Shown: positions 1 to 8,649 of the stretch, one piece after another
How positions within the stretch are numbered: the first letter of the stretch is position 1
Layout: each line of letters opens with the position of its first letter
Assembly: GCA_029880855.1 (NCBI GenBank)
Contig: JAOUNS010000003.1
Span: 124,001-188,000 of the forward strand
Direction of reading: 5' to 3'
DNA length: 64,000 nt
Origin: Gammaproteobacteria bacterium
Lineage (GTDB): Bacteria; Pseudomonadota; Gammaproteobacteria; UBA6429; Thiohalophilaceae
Translations under genes and position numbers: made by a program
Notes under the pieces: model-generated
What the model saw: only the letters and a program-made list of their open reading frames with translations
The model's database searches: none
What the model was told of the DNA's origin: nothing

Positions 1-2016
1 GCCGGCAATTTCACTGTCAGTTAACGGTTTCTCCAGCTTGAGATATTCACCACGCGTCGCGGCGAGCAAATGCCGCATGGAAACCGGTTTGTTTTCCTCG
101 GCGGCGAGAAATGCCGCATTCATGGCAATATTGCGAATATTGCCGCCGGTGATGCTGAGTCGTGACAACTTGTCAAACTCCAGGTCTTCAATGGGCGTCG
201 CAAGCGGGTAGATACGACGCCAGATTTCATTGCGTTGTGACACGTCCGGAAACGGAAACTGAATCACAAACCGAATACGCCGCAGGAATGCTGTGTCCAG
301 CGCACTTTTCAGATTGGTGGTGAGAATCGACAAGCCGGTATAACTCTCCATGCGTTGTAACAAATAACTGACTTCGATATTGGCATAGCGATCATGACTG
401 TCTTTCACTTCACTGCGTTTGCCGAACAGGGCGTCAGCCTCGTCAAACAGCAGAATAGCACTGCCCTCTTCCGCTGCATCGAACACCCGGCGCAGATTCT
501 TTTCGGTTTCACCAATGTATTTACTGACTACCGAACTCAGGTCAATTTTGTACAGATCCAGGTCCAGTTCACCGGACAGCACTTCCGCTGCCATGGTCTT
601 GCCGGTGCCGCTGCTGCCCGCCAACAGGGCACTGATACCCATTCCGCGGGCGCTCTTGTTGGCGAAGCCCCACTTCTCATACACTTTTCTGCGTTGCCGG
701 ACATGGGCCACAACCTGGCGCAGAATTTTTTTCTGGGTATCCGGTAAGACCAGATCATCCCAGCCGGCCATGGGTTCAATGCGTTGCGCGAGATCATCCA
801 GCGCCACGCGTGACTGATTACGACAGGCATTCCACAACAATCTGCCGGTCTGCTTGCTGTCTTGCATGACCGAGGGATTGCTGAGCAATTCGACACTGGC
901 GGCGGTGATTGCCGCAGCGCCAAGATTGAAATGATCGATGACCTTGTCCAGTTCACCGTTTAACTTGCCGGTCAGTGATGAAAGTCCCTGTTGCCAAAGT
1001 TGATATTGTTCCTGATTATTCGGTTTTTTCACGTCATGACGAATGATGGAGCGTCTGACACTGTGGAGTGGGTCACGATGGTTGATCACAATCGGCCCAT
1101 TGATCCGTTCCACAAAAGTCAACAATCTGGATTGCGTCTCCTGAGAGGTTGAATCATCACAATCAATGATCAGGATATGCCGGCTTAACAGCACTTCGCG
1201 TTGCCACAGCTCGATCATCAACTGTCGCTCCACTGTCTGGACCGGGATGTCCGCTGCGTTTAACACAAACGCACGGCTGTGAATTTTCTGACAGGCGGCG
1301 CCGACTATCGAATATTTGGTCAACAGTTCCTTGCCGGTTAACTGGATGACCGGCTGGTTGCGCCAGGGCACATCGCCGGCCCAAAAACCGGTCAGCTGTT
1401 CGACGACGGCCTGGTGTCCCGGTGCCAACGGCTCTTGTGTCAGGAACGGGCGCATAAAGTGCTTGAGCCGTTCATCCAGATAATCCAGACCGGCCAAATA
1501 ATGGAGGATGCGTTCATCAATACGCAACGGACTGGTCATCAGGGTTTCACCCTGTCCTGTATCCAGCATGCGCCAGGCACGCAAGGTGCCGCTGGGCAGG
1601 AAGGCGTCCCAAACGGCATTGGGCAAGATACTCATTGCCAGACCAAAACAGGGATACGCGTACAGCCGACCCTCCTGCCGATTACCGCACAGGGCGGCAA
1701 AATCGCCATCCAGTTCCATCCCTGCACATAACAGCAGAATATCGCGTTCAAATTTACTCAGGTTAAAAACACGAACAAGATTTTCCAGCGCAGGCGGGGC
1801 CTGCATACGCGCGAGGATCTCCGCCTGTTCCTGCTTCAGTTGTGCCAGTGTTTGTTGGTCAATTCGGTTAGCCGCCGCCCCCTCAACCTGATGAAAATGG
1901 AGAGACTCGGCGCCACTCGAAGCTTTCGCTGTGAGGAACAATCTGATTTCCTCCAGCGCGAGGGAAAGATAACGCTGATTATCTTCATACCAGGATTGGA
2001 TGCTCTGTGTCGTCAT
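1..2016 (-). CDS. AAA+ ATPase of contractile injection system (3' end outside window)
   Basis: The frame is open from an ATG at 2016 to the left edge (672 codons), so the C-terminus is missing. The C-terminal half is a classical AAA+ module: Walker A GSSGTGKT, Walker B ILLFDEADALFGKRSEVKD, and downstream arginine-finger and sensor-like residues (TAFLRRIRFVIQFPFPD). The N-terminal half, about 370 residues, matches no motif I know by eye; this layout is typical of the Afp15/Pvc15 ATPases of extracellular contractile injection systems, which are needed for particle assembly or loading. The ATG overlaps the stop of the DUF4255 gene (ATGA), so translation is probably coupled. The family call rests on motif plus operon context. 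A generic AAA protease-like ATPase is the alternative, but no protease domain is visible. Confidence 0.9.
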   Translation of the reverse strand, partial: MTTQSIQSWYEDNQRYLSLALEEIRLFLTAKASSGAESLHFHQVEGAAANRIDQQTLAQLKQEQAEILARMQAPPALENLVRVFNLSKFERDILLLCAGMELDGDFAALCGNRQEGRLYAYPCFGLAMSILPNAVWDAFLPSGTLRAWRMLDTGQGETLMTSPLRIDERILHYLAGLDYLDERLKHFMRPFLTQEPLAPGHQAVVEQLTGFWAGDVPWRNQPVIQLTGKELLTKYSIVGAACQKIHSRAFVLNAADIPVQTVERQLMIELWQREVLLSRHILIIDCDDSTSQETQSRLLTFVERINGPIVINHRDPLHSVRRSIIRHDVKKPNNQEQYQLWQQGLSSLTGKLNGELDKVIDHFNLGAAAITAASVELLSNPSVMQDSKQTGRLLWNACRNQSRVALDDLAQRIEPMAGWDDLVLPDTQKKILRQVVAHVRQRRKVYEKWGFANKSARGMGISALLAGSSGTGKTMAAEVLSGELDLDLYKIDLSSVVSKYIGETEKNLRRVFDAAEEGSAILLFDEADALFGKRSEVKDSHDRYANIEVSYLLQRMESYTGLSILTTNLKSALDTAFLRRIRFVIQFPFPDVSQRNEIWRRIYPLATPIEDLEFDKLSRLSITGGNIRNIAMNAAFLAAEENKPVSMRHLLAATRGEYLKLEKPLTDSEIAG

Positions 2017-3287
2017 GCGATTGTCACCACCGGTCCGTTAAACTCACCGGTTACGCCATCCACCGTGAGTTGACTGGTTGCGCCATCCACCATCAGTCTT
2101 GCCAGATAGGTACCGGCCTTGACACCGGAAACCGGGATAGTCACAGAGGAAACACTTTCCGGCGGCGGGTTCACACCGGCAGGAACAGGTGATCCGACAA
2201 AGGTATAGGCCATGGGATCATTGCTGACCCGCTCATTCAGCATTAACACAATGCGTTGTGATTTGCCGATGTTGGGATTCACCTGAATCACCAGATCGGC
2301 GGAACGTGGGTCTGCTCCGGCGCCGTTCAGATTGTTCACCTGGATATTGTTCACCACCGGTACGACCGTCACGGCGGCGGCACCGGACTCGATGCCCGGA
2401 TGAGGCGTGGCCGGCGATCCGATCAGCAATGGCTGGATGATCTGTACCGCCTGTACCCCGGCGCGCATATTTGCGGCAGGGACGGTTGCGAGGTCAACAG
2501 GAATCAAGGTATTGGATACCTGTGCGGGTGTGATATTCACGGCACCGAATTTCACCTCGGTAATATCACCGCGCAACTCGCGTCCCTTGATTAAAACCGT
2601 TGTCGTCGCGTCAATGGGCGCCGCTGCGCCGGCGCTGGATTCGATCGACTCGATGACCGGTTGCCGGAATGGATTGACATAAATATTGCTGCTGCGTACC
2701 GGCAGTGATGTACTGGGTGATTCCAGTCCGTCAATAATCACAACCGTTCCCTGAAAGGCAACGGATAAGGTGTAGGGTGTCTGCAGAAATACTGACCAAA
2801 GCTTGGACAATTCTTCCAGACTGAAGGGGATTTGGGAAAACTTGACTGTTTCAACCGCCTCTGCGAGATCCGAGGTATCCAGATAGGGGAAACTGCCGCC
2901 ATTGATAGTGGTATCAATAATGTCCCGGGTCAGAATCGGCCGACTGTTCAGGGTGCGCATGACACTGCCGAGCAGTCGTTGCGGGATCAGTTCACTTTCA
3001 TCACCATAGAATGTCACCAGATAATGTAAATCCAGTGCCAGTTGGCTGCGCTGTTTTAAACCGCCATCAGAAGACCGCGTAGGCAAATCATTATTCCGCA
3101 AGGCCTTGTTCGGTGTCACCTGATACAGATACAGATTGACGGTGGGATCTTCCGGTGTGGTGCCACCGCCGCTGCTGTGAGGTCTGGCAACCGTCACCAA
3201 TGCACCATTGACATCCCTGGTGATTGCAGAACGGATTATCTGGCTGAGTGCAGCCGTTACGGTTGCAACGGCAAGATAATTACTCAC
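2013..3287 (-). CDS. DUF4255 (Pvc16/Afp16-like) tail terminator/cap protein
   Basis: A 424-residue protein. The first ~190 residues have the DUF4255 signature (start MSNYLAVATVTAAL, then VNLYLYQVTPNKALRN and LALDLHYLVTFYGDE). DUF4255 proteins are the cap or tail-terminator subunits of eCIS particles and related phage-like tails. The C-terminal ~220 residues look like two beta-sandwich segments: an IPT/TIG-like stretch around ATTTVLIKGRELRGDITEVKFG, and a final Ig-like stretch. This makes the protein longer than the usual ~200-300 residues and may decorate the particle end. It overlaps the preceding gene by 4 nt and the following ATPase gene by 4 nt. Family identity is confident; the function of the extension is inferred. 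Confidence 0.88.
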   Translation of the reverse strand: MSNYLAVATVTAALSQIIRSAITRDVNGALVTVARPHSSGGGTTPEDPTVNLYLYQVTPNKALRNNDLPTRSSDGGLKQRSQLALDLHYLVTFYGDESELIPQRLLGSVMRTLNSRPILTRDIIDTTINGGSFPYLDTSDLAEAVETVKFSQIPFSLEELSKLWSVFLQTPYTLSVAFQGTVVIIDGLESPSTSLPVRSSNIYVNPFRQPVIESIESSAGAAAPIDATTTVLIKGRELRGDITEVKFGAVNITPAQVSNTLIPVDLATVPAANMRAGVQAVQIIQPLLIGSPATPHPGIESGAAAVTVVPVVNNIQVNNLNGAGADPRSADLVIQVNPNIGKSQRIVLMLNERVSNDPMAYTFVGSPVPAGVNPPPESVSSVTIPVSGVKAGTYLARLMVDGATSQLTVDGVTGEFNGPVVTIA

Positions 3288-4531
3288 TTGCCACCTCCAC
3301 GGCTCTTTAGATAATCACTCAGGGAAAGCGTTGGTCCCCGGCGTTGTGGTTGATATGCCGGACGCGTTTCAACCGGCGCCGGTGCAGGTGCACGCACTTC
3401 GATCCGGCCGATAGAGACATTGATGGTGGGGGGCGTGTTGTCTGTCTGTGGCGGTTGGGTCACCACCGCCGTTTTAAAATCATTTACCTGGATAATACTG
3501 TTGTCCGGCGTCTCATCGGCAAATCTTGCAGAACTGCGATGTTGCTCTGCCCCCATGCTGATGCTCTGTTCTGTAATCATCTCGCCATGCGTCTGGTTGC
3601 CACGCCGCGGCGGCCGTGTTACCTGACGGGAAGTGGTGACAATGGTTTGCCGGGTATGCTGCTGCACGATCTCACTGCGAGTACCCTCTTCCGGTACAAG
3701 CATGTCAACTGATTCGGTGTAGCCTGGCACTGACGAAGTTGTTTCACGCAAGGGTGAGGCGGACATCTGTTTGACGATCTTTGGCTCAATGATCGGCGCC
3801 GCAGGGGAATCCGGTGCAGCGGAAACCAACCGCTGTGACTGTGTTTGCGGTGTGTTGTGTTGTACCGGTACTGCCCTGCGCATCCGCCGTGGTGTTTCAG
3901 CCTGCACAGCAGGCTCAGCGACGGTTGTTGCCGCTGCCTTCTCATTCTGCTCACGCACTGAGGTTGCAACCGAGGCAGGTTTAACCTTGCCGGGTTGTTC
4001 CGTTACCGACAGTTCGCTTATCCCGTCCGGCTCATCAAGTCCTTCTCGTACCGTGAATGATGGTGTTGCAGGCGGCTGTCTGCTGTTTGCCGGGGTAAGA
4101 ATCTCGCCGGAAACATTTGCTGAGGTAAGGTGGTCGGTCTGTTTTACCGGTGGCACTGGCGGTGATTTGGAAATCGCCGGTGCATGCTCCGCCACTGACT
4201 GCTGCTGATGATGACTGCTTACCGATTGACGCGATCCTTCAGACAAGGGTTGCGTGTGTTGCGTTGTGTTGTTTGCGGCCTGCTGCACCACTGATGGTCT
4301 TGTTGCAGCATGTACAATGTCGTTCGACTGGTCAGACTCAGAGGAAACCATTGTCTCTGTTTCATCGGCAATCGCCGGTTCATAATCAGACCAGGATTGT
4401 TCAGCTGCAAACGGTTGACTTGCAAAATACGATCCGATTTGCGGTTTAACGATACTGACACCATTCCCGCTTTGCTGTTCCTGCATACCGGGTGAGTGGC
4501 GCGTAATGAGACGTGACAGGAAGTGGTTCAT
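3284..4531 (-). CDS. Disordered, Q/T/P-rich eCIS operon protein with conserved-looking C-terminus
   Basis: 415 residues when started at the ATG at 4531, which overlaps the TGA of the upstream gene; a longer frame exists but would overlap that gene by 94 nt. Residues ~20-370 are low complexity, rich in Gln, Thr, Ser, Pro and Val, with no hydrophobic core or membrane segment. Only the C-terminus looks structured: a VSIGRIEVRA strand, a proline-rich spacer, then LSLSDYLKSRGGGK at the end. I recall similar 'IGRIEVRA ... LSLxDYL' tails on uncharacterised proteins of injection-system operons, always beside DUF4255. Probable role: a flexible scaffold, tether or length-related component. That is inference from position and composition only. 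Confidence 0.8.
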   Translation of the reverse strand: MNHFLSRLITRHSPGMQEQQSGNGVSIVKPQIGSYFASQPFAAEQSWSDYEPAIADETETMVSSESDQSNDIVHAATRPSVVQQAANNTTQHTQPLSEGSRQSVSSHHQQQSVAEHAPAISKSPPVPPVKQTDHLTSANVSGEILTPANSRQPPATPSFTVREGLDEPDGISELSVTEQPGKVKPASVATSVREQNEKAAATTVAEPAVQAETPRRMRRAVPVQHNTPQTQSQRLVSAAPDSPAAPIIEPKIVKQMSASPLRETTSSVPGYTESVDMLVPEEGTRSEIVQQHTRQTIVTTSRQVTRPPRRGNQTHGEMITEQSISMGAEQHRSSARFADETPDNSIIQVNDFKTAVVTQPPQTDNTPPTINVSIGRIEVRAPAPAPVETRPAYQPQRRGPTLSLSDYLKSRGGGK

Positions 4532-5265
4532 AGGCCGAGCAGTTCCTGATAGTAACGTCGACGCCATGCACTCATACGCAGGATATCCGCCTCTTTCCAG
4601 CCATAACCCCGCGCCAGCCAATGCACCTGCTGCATAAGACGCCGCGCCAGATCCGTAAACTCGATCCAGATATAACCACCGATGTCGAACAGCGACTGAC
4701 TGTCCTTGTTGCAGGCCGGGCAGTGTAAATCAAACAACACTTCGGCTTGCGGATCACATTGGGAAATCTGCTCGGCAACCGCATTGACCAGCCCGGTATC
4801 CGGCATAACCTGCTCTGCTTTATCCGCAACCGTCAGTTGATCCAGCAAGCAACGTGAGACAAGTTCGGCGCCGGCCAGATTCGGATCAGGCAAATGTGAA
4901 ACAGCGACAAGATCAGTACTGTCCGGCAAGCGAAAACGAATCGCCCGTCCCTGATATTCGAAGTGGTATTCCGGTTGTTGTTCACCGACACCAACACGAA
5001 TATCCGACGTGGCAACAGCAAACTCCAGCCGCTCGCCGCAGTGCAGACATGATGCGAAACCTTCCAGTTGCCTGCCAAAGGTCTTTTCCCTTAGTTCAAG
5101 CAACAATGCATCACGCCGGCCTATGCTTAAGGCCGCGAGTTCGTCCCATGAGGTATCCGGTGACGCTGCATAGAGTAACGCCACCGCACGGTTGGCCGGG
5201 TGTTCCGATTCAGCCCATTCACATACCTCAAGCAGACTTTGCGGTGTCAATCCCCGCATCATCAT
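4528..5265 (-). CDS. T4-type baseplate hub assembly chaperone-like protein
   Basis: 245 residues starting MMMRGLTPQSLLEVCEWAES; two further in-frame ATGs make the exact start uncertain by 1-2 codons. It has two cysteine pairs, CLHCGERL (residues ~68-75) and CPACNKD (~183-189), that could form a zinc ribbon or two knuckles, and an aromatic C-terminus (GYGWKEADILRMSAWRRRYY). Proteins of this size and pattern in eCIS operons are annotated as T4-family baseplate hub assembly chaperones. It starts 2 nt after the tube gene ends and its stop overlaps the next ATG. The family call is moderately secure; the chaperone role comes from that family name, not from the sequence. Confidence 0.75.
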   Translation of the reverse strand: MMMRGLTPQSLLEVCEWAESEHPANRAVALLYAASPDTSWDELAALSIGRRDALLLELREKTFGRQLEGFASCLHCGERLEFAVATSDIRVGVGEQQPEYHFEYQGRAIRFRLPDSTDLVAVSHLPDPNLAGAELVSRCLLDQLTVADKAEQVMPDTGLVNAVAEQISQCDPQAEVLFDLHCPACNKDSQSLFDIGGYIWIEFTDLARRLMQQVHWLARGYGWKEADILRMSAWRRRYYQELLGL

Positions 5266-5267
5266 GC

Positions 5268-5792
5268 CTATGCCGGTTCAGTAAAGCTTGGCTCAGCGGG
5301 TTCGGCAACGTCATAATCACGTTCCCAACCCTCATTCTCAAGTTTGATGGTTTGAATAGCCACACCGTTGCCGCTCGCATCCAGTTCCGGCAAGGCCTGG
5401 TATTCCGAAACCCAGCAACGGAAGACCTTGTAGGCGATCACCAATTGGCCGGCCTCGTTATACATCTCGATGATGATGTCTTTTCGAAAATCCGCCAGCG
5501 ACACTTCACTGCCCAGACCCGAACCGAAGTTCCAGACCTTGTTGGCCCACTTTTCAAACTCGGGATCATGGGTCACACCACGCTCCAGCGTAATGGCTTC
5601 CCATTTGGTTTGCGCGGGTGATTTGCGCACCATACTGGGATCACCGCCTTCACGATGGTCCACCACATCCGTGGTTCTTTTAAGTGCACCGACTTTACTG
5701 ATACCGGCAACATATTTGCCGTCCCACTTGACCCGGAATTTGAAATTTTTATAAGGGTCAAAACGCTGAGCGTTAACACTGAATTGAGCCAT
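5268..5792 (-). CDS. Contractile injection system inner tube protein (gp19/Hcp-like)
   Basis: 174 residues in the phage T4 gp19-type tail tube family: MAQFSVNAQRFDPYKNFKFRV, the KVGALKRTTDVVDHREGGDP loop, and KWEAITLERGVTHDPEFEKW. These proteins stack as hexameric rings to form the inner tube pushed through the target envelope when the sheath contracts. The gene follows the sheath gene by 11 nt and has a good ribosome site (AAGGAGA) 6 nt before the ATG. Length is normal for Afp1/Pvc1-type tubes (about 150-175 residues). Only one tube paralogue lies in the window; others may lie to the left. Confidence 0.93.
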   Translation of the reverse strand: MAQFSVNAQRFDPYKNFKFRVKWDGKYVAGISKVGALKRTTDVVDHREGGDPSMVRKSPAQTKWEAITLERGVTHDPEFEKWANKVWNFGSGLGSEVSLADFRKDIIIEMYNEAGQLVIAYKVFRCWVSEYQALPELDASGNGVAIQTIKLENEGWERDYDVAEPAEPSFTEPA

Positions 5793-5803
5793 TTATGTTC
5801 TCC

Positions 5804-7312
5804 TTATGCTTCTACTTGACCGGCAATCTGCTGCAGTTTGATCACAACAAATTCGGCAGGTTTGAGCGGTGCAAAACCGACGACAATATTGACAATACCC
5901 AGATTGATATCATTTTGTGTTGTCGTCTCCTTGTCACATTTGACAAAGTAGGCTTCTTTCGGTGAAGTCCCCTGGAAGGCGGCCTGGCGGAACATGTTGT
6001 GCATAAACGCACCTACATTCAGCCGGATTTGCGCCCACAGCGGTTCATCATTCGGTTCAAAGACAACCCATTTCAGGCCCTGGAAGAGACTCTCTTCGAT
6101 GTATAAGGCGGTGCGACGGACCGGAACATATTTCCATTCACTGGCGGCCTGATCAGCACCTTCCAGTGTCCGGCCACCCCAGCTGATGTTGCCGTAGATG
6201 GGGAAGCTGCGCAGTACGTTTACCCCGATCACATTCAGGGTACCGTTATCCAAATCACCCACCTTAACCGTCAAAGAAGGACCGCGTAAATCCGCATCCG
6301 TACCGGCCGGGGCCTTCCATACGCCTCGCGTGGAGTCTGTACGTGCATAGACGCCGGCCAGTGTTCCGCTGGCGCCGATATTTCTTGCTCTACCTTCATT
6401 CAGTACATCAGGCACAGTTATACGCGGAAAATATATTGCCGCATTTTGATTGCGCAGCGTATCCAGCTGACTCCAGCTTGCCATCCCGCTGACTGACGAA
6501 ACAGTCGTTGGAATATCAACAATCAGAAACGCCCGTCTGGCCTCACAAAATGATGCGACGGTTTTATAGTTGGCACCGATGTTGGCCGAGTTGGTATTCA
6601 CCATCGCCGGAACACACATGATATTGAAAATATCCGGTGCAATATTGTCCAGTGCATACATACCTGTTTTACTGCCATCACTGCCCAGCAGTTCCGCCGC
6701 TGTCGGCGCACCACCATCTTCACCCAAAGTCAGAGGGGTTGCGGATAAATTTGACGGATTGGCATTGGCATCATCGGCAGCCAGACGTGTAAGCGTAACC
6801 AGTGTTGATTGGGCATTGACTACATCCACGACATAACGTGAGTTGCCGATAGTCATATTGAGATTGAGATAGGATTCCCTGTTCGCGACAACCTGTTTGC
6901 CCTTGATGGTAACCGTTTCGACAATATCCAGATTGAATACAGAACCAACAGTGGTGACGGCAACAGTCAGATTATTGCCCCAGCTGCCGGGGCCGGCGGC
7001 ATCTACCGTAAATTCCGTGCCCACATCCATGGTGGCCGTCACACCTCCGCTGGTATCGACACGGACCACCCAGGCTATACTGCCGCCATTCTGGTAGTAC
7101 TGCTGAATCGCATAACTGGCCTCGCTTTGACTGTCCAGACCGCCGAAAGTACGTTCAAAATCACCATAACTGGTAATTTTTACGGCTTTGTTAACCGGAC
7201 CTCGCTTAAAATAATCGACAAATGCAGTGTTGGAAGTACTGACACCGGCAATCGTTCGAACACCACTTGGTATTTCTTCAATATAGACGCCGGGATATGA
7301 ATATGTAGGCAT
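5804..7312 (-). CDS. Contractile injection system tail sheath protein
   Basis: 502 residues with the hallmarks of phage tail sheath proteins: N-terminus PTYSYPGVYIEEIPSGVRTI, then VSTSNTAFVDYFKRGPVNK, GGRTLEG in the C-terminal domain, RRTALYIEESLFQGLKWVVFEPND, and a C-terminal strand GFAPLKPAEFVVIKLQQ. The sheath contracts around the tube to drive it into a target. This is the first gene of the visible operon. A strong Shine-Dalgarno AAGGAGG lies 8 nt upstream of the ATG, and the preceding 1 kb has no gene, so the operon promoter should be there. Length fits a single-sheath eCIS or tailocin rather than a full phage, and no head, portal, terminase or T6SS TssJLM genes are present in the window. 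Confidence 0.95.
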   Translation of the reverse strand: MPTYSYPGVYIEEIPSGVRTIAGVSTSNTAFVDYFKRGPVNKAVKITSYGDFERTFGGLDSQSEASYAIQQYYQNGGSIAWVVRVDTSGGVTATMDVGTEFTVDAAGPGSWGNNLTVAVTTVGSVFNLDIVETVTIKGKQVVANRESYLNLNMTIGNSRYVVDVVNAQSTLVTLTRLAADDANANPSNLSATPLTLGEDGGAPTAAELLGSDGSKTGMYALDNIAPDIFNIMCVPAMVNTNSANIGANYKTVASFCEARRAFLIVDIPTTVSSVSGMASWSQLDTLRNQNAAIYFPRITVPDVLNEGRARNIGASGTLAGVYARTDSTRGVWKAPAGTDADLRGPSLTVKVGDLDNGTLNVIGVNVLRSFPIYGNISWGGRTLEGADQAASEWKYVPVRRTALYIEESLFQGLKWVVFEPNDEPLWAQIRLNVGAFMHNMFRQAAFQGTSPKEAYFVKCDKETTTQNDINLGIVNIVVGFAPLKPAEFVVIKLQQIAGQVEA

Positions 7313-8334
7313 GAACTACCCTCCTTGATGGCAGATATAGGTTATATCAAGGTCATACGACCAAAATTATTAACCGATGATCAGCTGTGATGTATAGACA
7401 GTTGACAAAAAGGACAACGACTAACACGGGAGATAGAACAAACCCACACCTTTAATAAACTGAATCCTGCAACATCCACGAATCATCGTGTCAGTGTTGC
7501 TACTGCTTCCTTACTCTTGATACTGCTTGATTCTTGTTAATACTCAGTTAGCCATTAAAACATTCAAATGTCAACAACCGGTATTTTTAAATAACAGATT
7601 ACGAAATATAATTTTTATATCATTCTTTTCTTAGCAACCAATTAAAGTGTAGCAAACCTGCACACCCACGCCAGACTGTAAAAATTAATAGCATTTTAAT
7701 ATTTTTTTAGTGGACATGATTTAATCAACTTTGTTTGATAACTTGATCAAAAAATAACTAATAAAAAAATAACGAATTGAAAATAATAGTAAAACAATAG
7801 CGCACAAAACATACCGCTATAGAGTTCATTGGCAATAAATCAAACTTTCCATCACAACAACTTAATTAGTAATGCACGAAATAAATTAAAATATTTTACC
7901 CAATTACTGTGATGCAAAATGCCCTACATAATCAGTAAACAATACAATACTGTCATAATATATACATCTAAAGTGTTCTCAATATGCGTCTTGTCTCCAC
8001 GTAAAAGCAACTCAACGAATTGTATCGTGATGTTAAATCTCTCCGGTCTCCATCTTGCATTGAAATATTCAAATATAACTGTATTCGAACAAAACCAGTC
8101 GACCTGATTTTTACGGCAGAATAACCGGGGCGGTAAAATTGATGATTGGACTTGTGGGCCTCGACATGCACAACAGACTTCGTCTGCGTGGCGCGTGCAT
8201 ACCATGTGTCCGTGTACAAATACAGCTCTACCAACACGAGGACGTGGATGGACTGGTTTGTATCTATATAAACTATAGAAGTTACTCTATGGATGGACTG
8301 TATATATTATATAAATTCATGAAATAGAAAGGGG
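7313..8334. other. AT-rich intergenic region upstream of the sheath operon
   Basis: About 1 kb without a convincing gene. It is clearly more AT-rich than its flanks, especially 7540-8100. It must hold the sheath operon promoter near 7330-7500, but no single promoter stands out. Short open frames (7924-8205 and 7968-8237 on the minus strand) have no ribosome site, overlap each other and show no recognisable family. An imperfect hairpin at 8166-8200 (ATGCAC and CAGAC arms around a TTC loop) suggests a structured RNA or decayed repeat. The composition is consistent with acquired DNA bound by a silencer, which is inference. Confidence 0.6.
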
Positions 8335-8427
8335 TGAGGCGAACGTATTATGCGAAGCACTGCTTCGCGTGAGCCGAACGCCCGAGAGCTATGCTCGAGG
8401 GCCGGAAATCCGACGGGCATATAAAAC
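8335..8427. repeat. Hairpin-rich non-coding stretch
   Basis: Contains a perfect palindrome at 8352-8368 (arms GCGAAGCA and TGCTTCGC), an imperfect one at 8380-8402 (GCCC..GAG against CTCGAGGGC), and a third small hairpin at 8401-8418. The arms resemble repetitive extragenic palindromes or a decayed repeat. No reading frame is plausible. It lies directly before the terminator at 8428. No second copy of these palindromes was found in the window. Confidence 0.4.
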
Positions 8428-8459
8428 AAAAAGCCGAAGCATTTCTGCTTCGGCTTTTT
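8428..8459. terminator. Bidirectional rho-independent terminator
   Basis: The stem GCCGAAGC/GCTTCGGC with loop ATTTCT is flanked by AAAAA on the left and TTTTT on the right, so it can work on either strand. On the minus strand it lies just past the copied tRNA-Arg tail at 8463-8484. It may be the original tRNA-Arg terminator displaced by the repeat between it and the tRNA. Confidence 0.8.
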
Positions 8460-8462
8460 AAC

Positions 8463-8597
8463 ATATGGCGCGCCCGGAAGGATTATTCGCGCTACGCGCT
8501 CACCCTGCGGGCCATTGCCGCTTTCGCGTCAATGTTCAGTACAACCCCGGTTGTGCTGTCGAACACTGATCTATGACGTCGGAGGTTCGATTCTACC
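8463..8597 (-). repeat. tRNA-tail repeat element R1 (tailored to tRNA-Arg)
   Basis: On the minus strand, downstream of tRNA-Arg, the unit begins with an inverted copy of the tRNA T-arm: 13 identical bases at 8578-8590, against 8668-8680 in the tRNA. It ends with a direct copy of the tRNA 3' tail: 22 identical bases, 8463-8484 against 8647-8668, including the encoded CCA and the following ATAT. The core between the ends resembles that of element R2 beside tRNA-Ser: the shared octamer CTGATCTA (8566-8573; 8911-8918) and a 30-nt block (8509-8538; 8853-8882) differing at few positions. The ends therefore follow the host tRNA while the core is shared. Confidence 0.8.
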
Positions 8598-8613
8598 TGT
8601 GCATCGGATAAAC

Positions 8614-8642
8614 AAAAACGCCTCCACAAGGGAGGCGTTTTT
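8614..8642. terminator. Bidirectional terminator directly after tRNA-Arg
   Basis: Stem ACGCCTCC/GGAGGCGT with a short loop, flanked by AAAAA and TTTTT runs. It lies 8 nt past the tRNA-Arg 3' end on the minus strand and is the probable terminator of the tRNA transcript. It sits between the tRNA and repeat R1. Confidence 0.85.
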
Positions 8643-8649
8643 GTTTATA

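Noticed and set aside
1-7312. Type VI secretion system
   Set aside because: Sheath, DUF4255 and AAA+ proteins are of eCIS/phage-tail type; no TssJ, TssL, TssM, ClpV or VgrG-like sequence is present in the window.
7924-8237. Overlapping minus-strand frames of 93 and 89 residues in the AT-rich region
   Set aside because: They overlap in different frames, contain a hairpin, lack ribosome sites and have random-looking composition.
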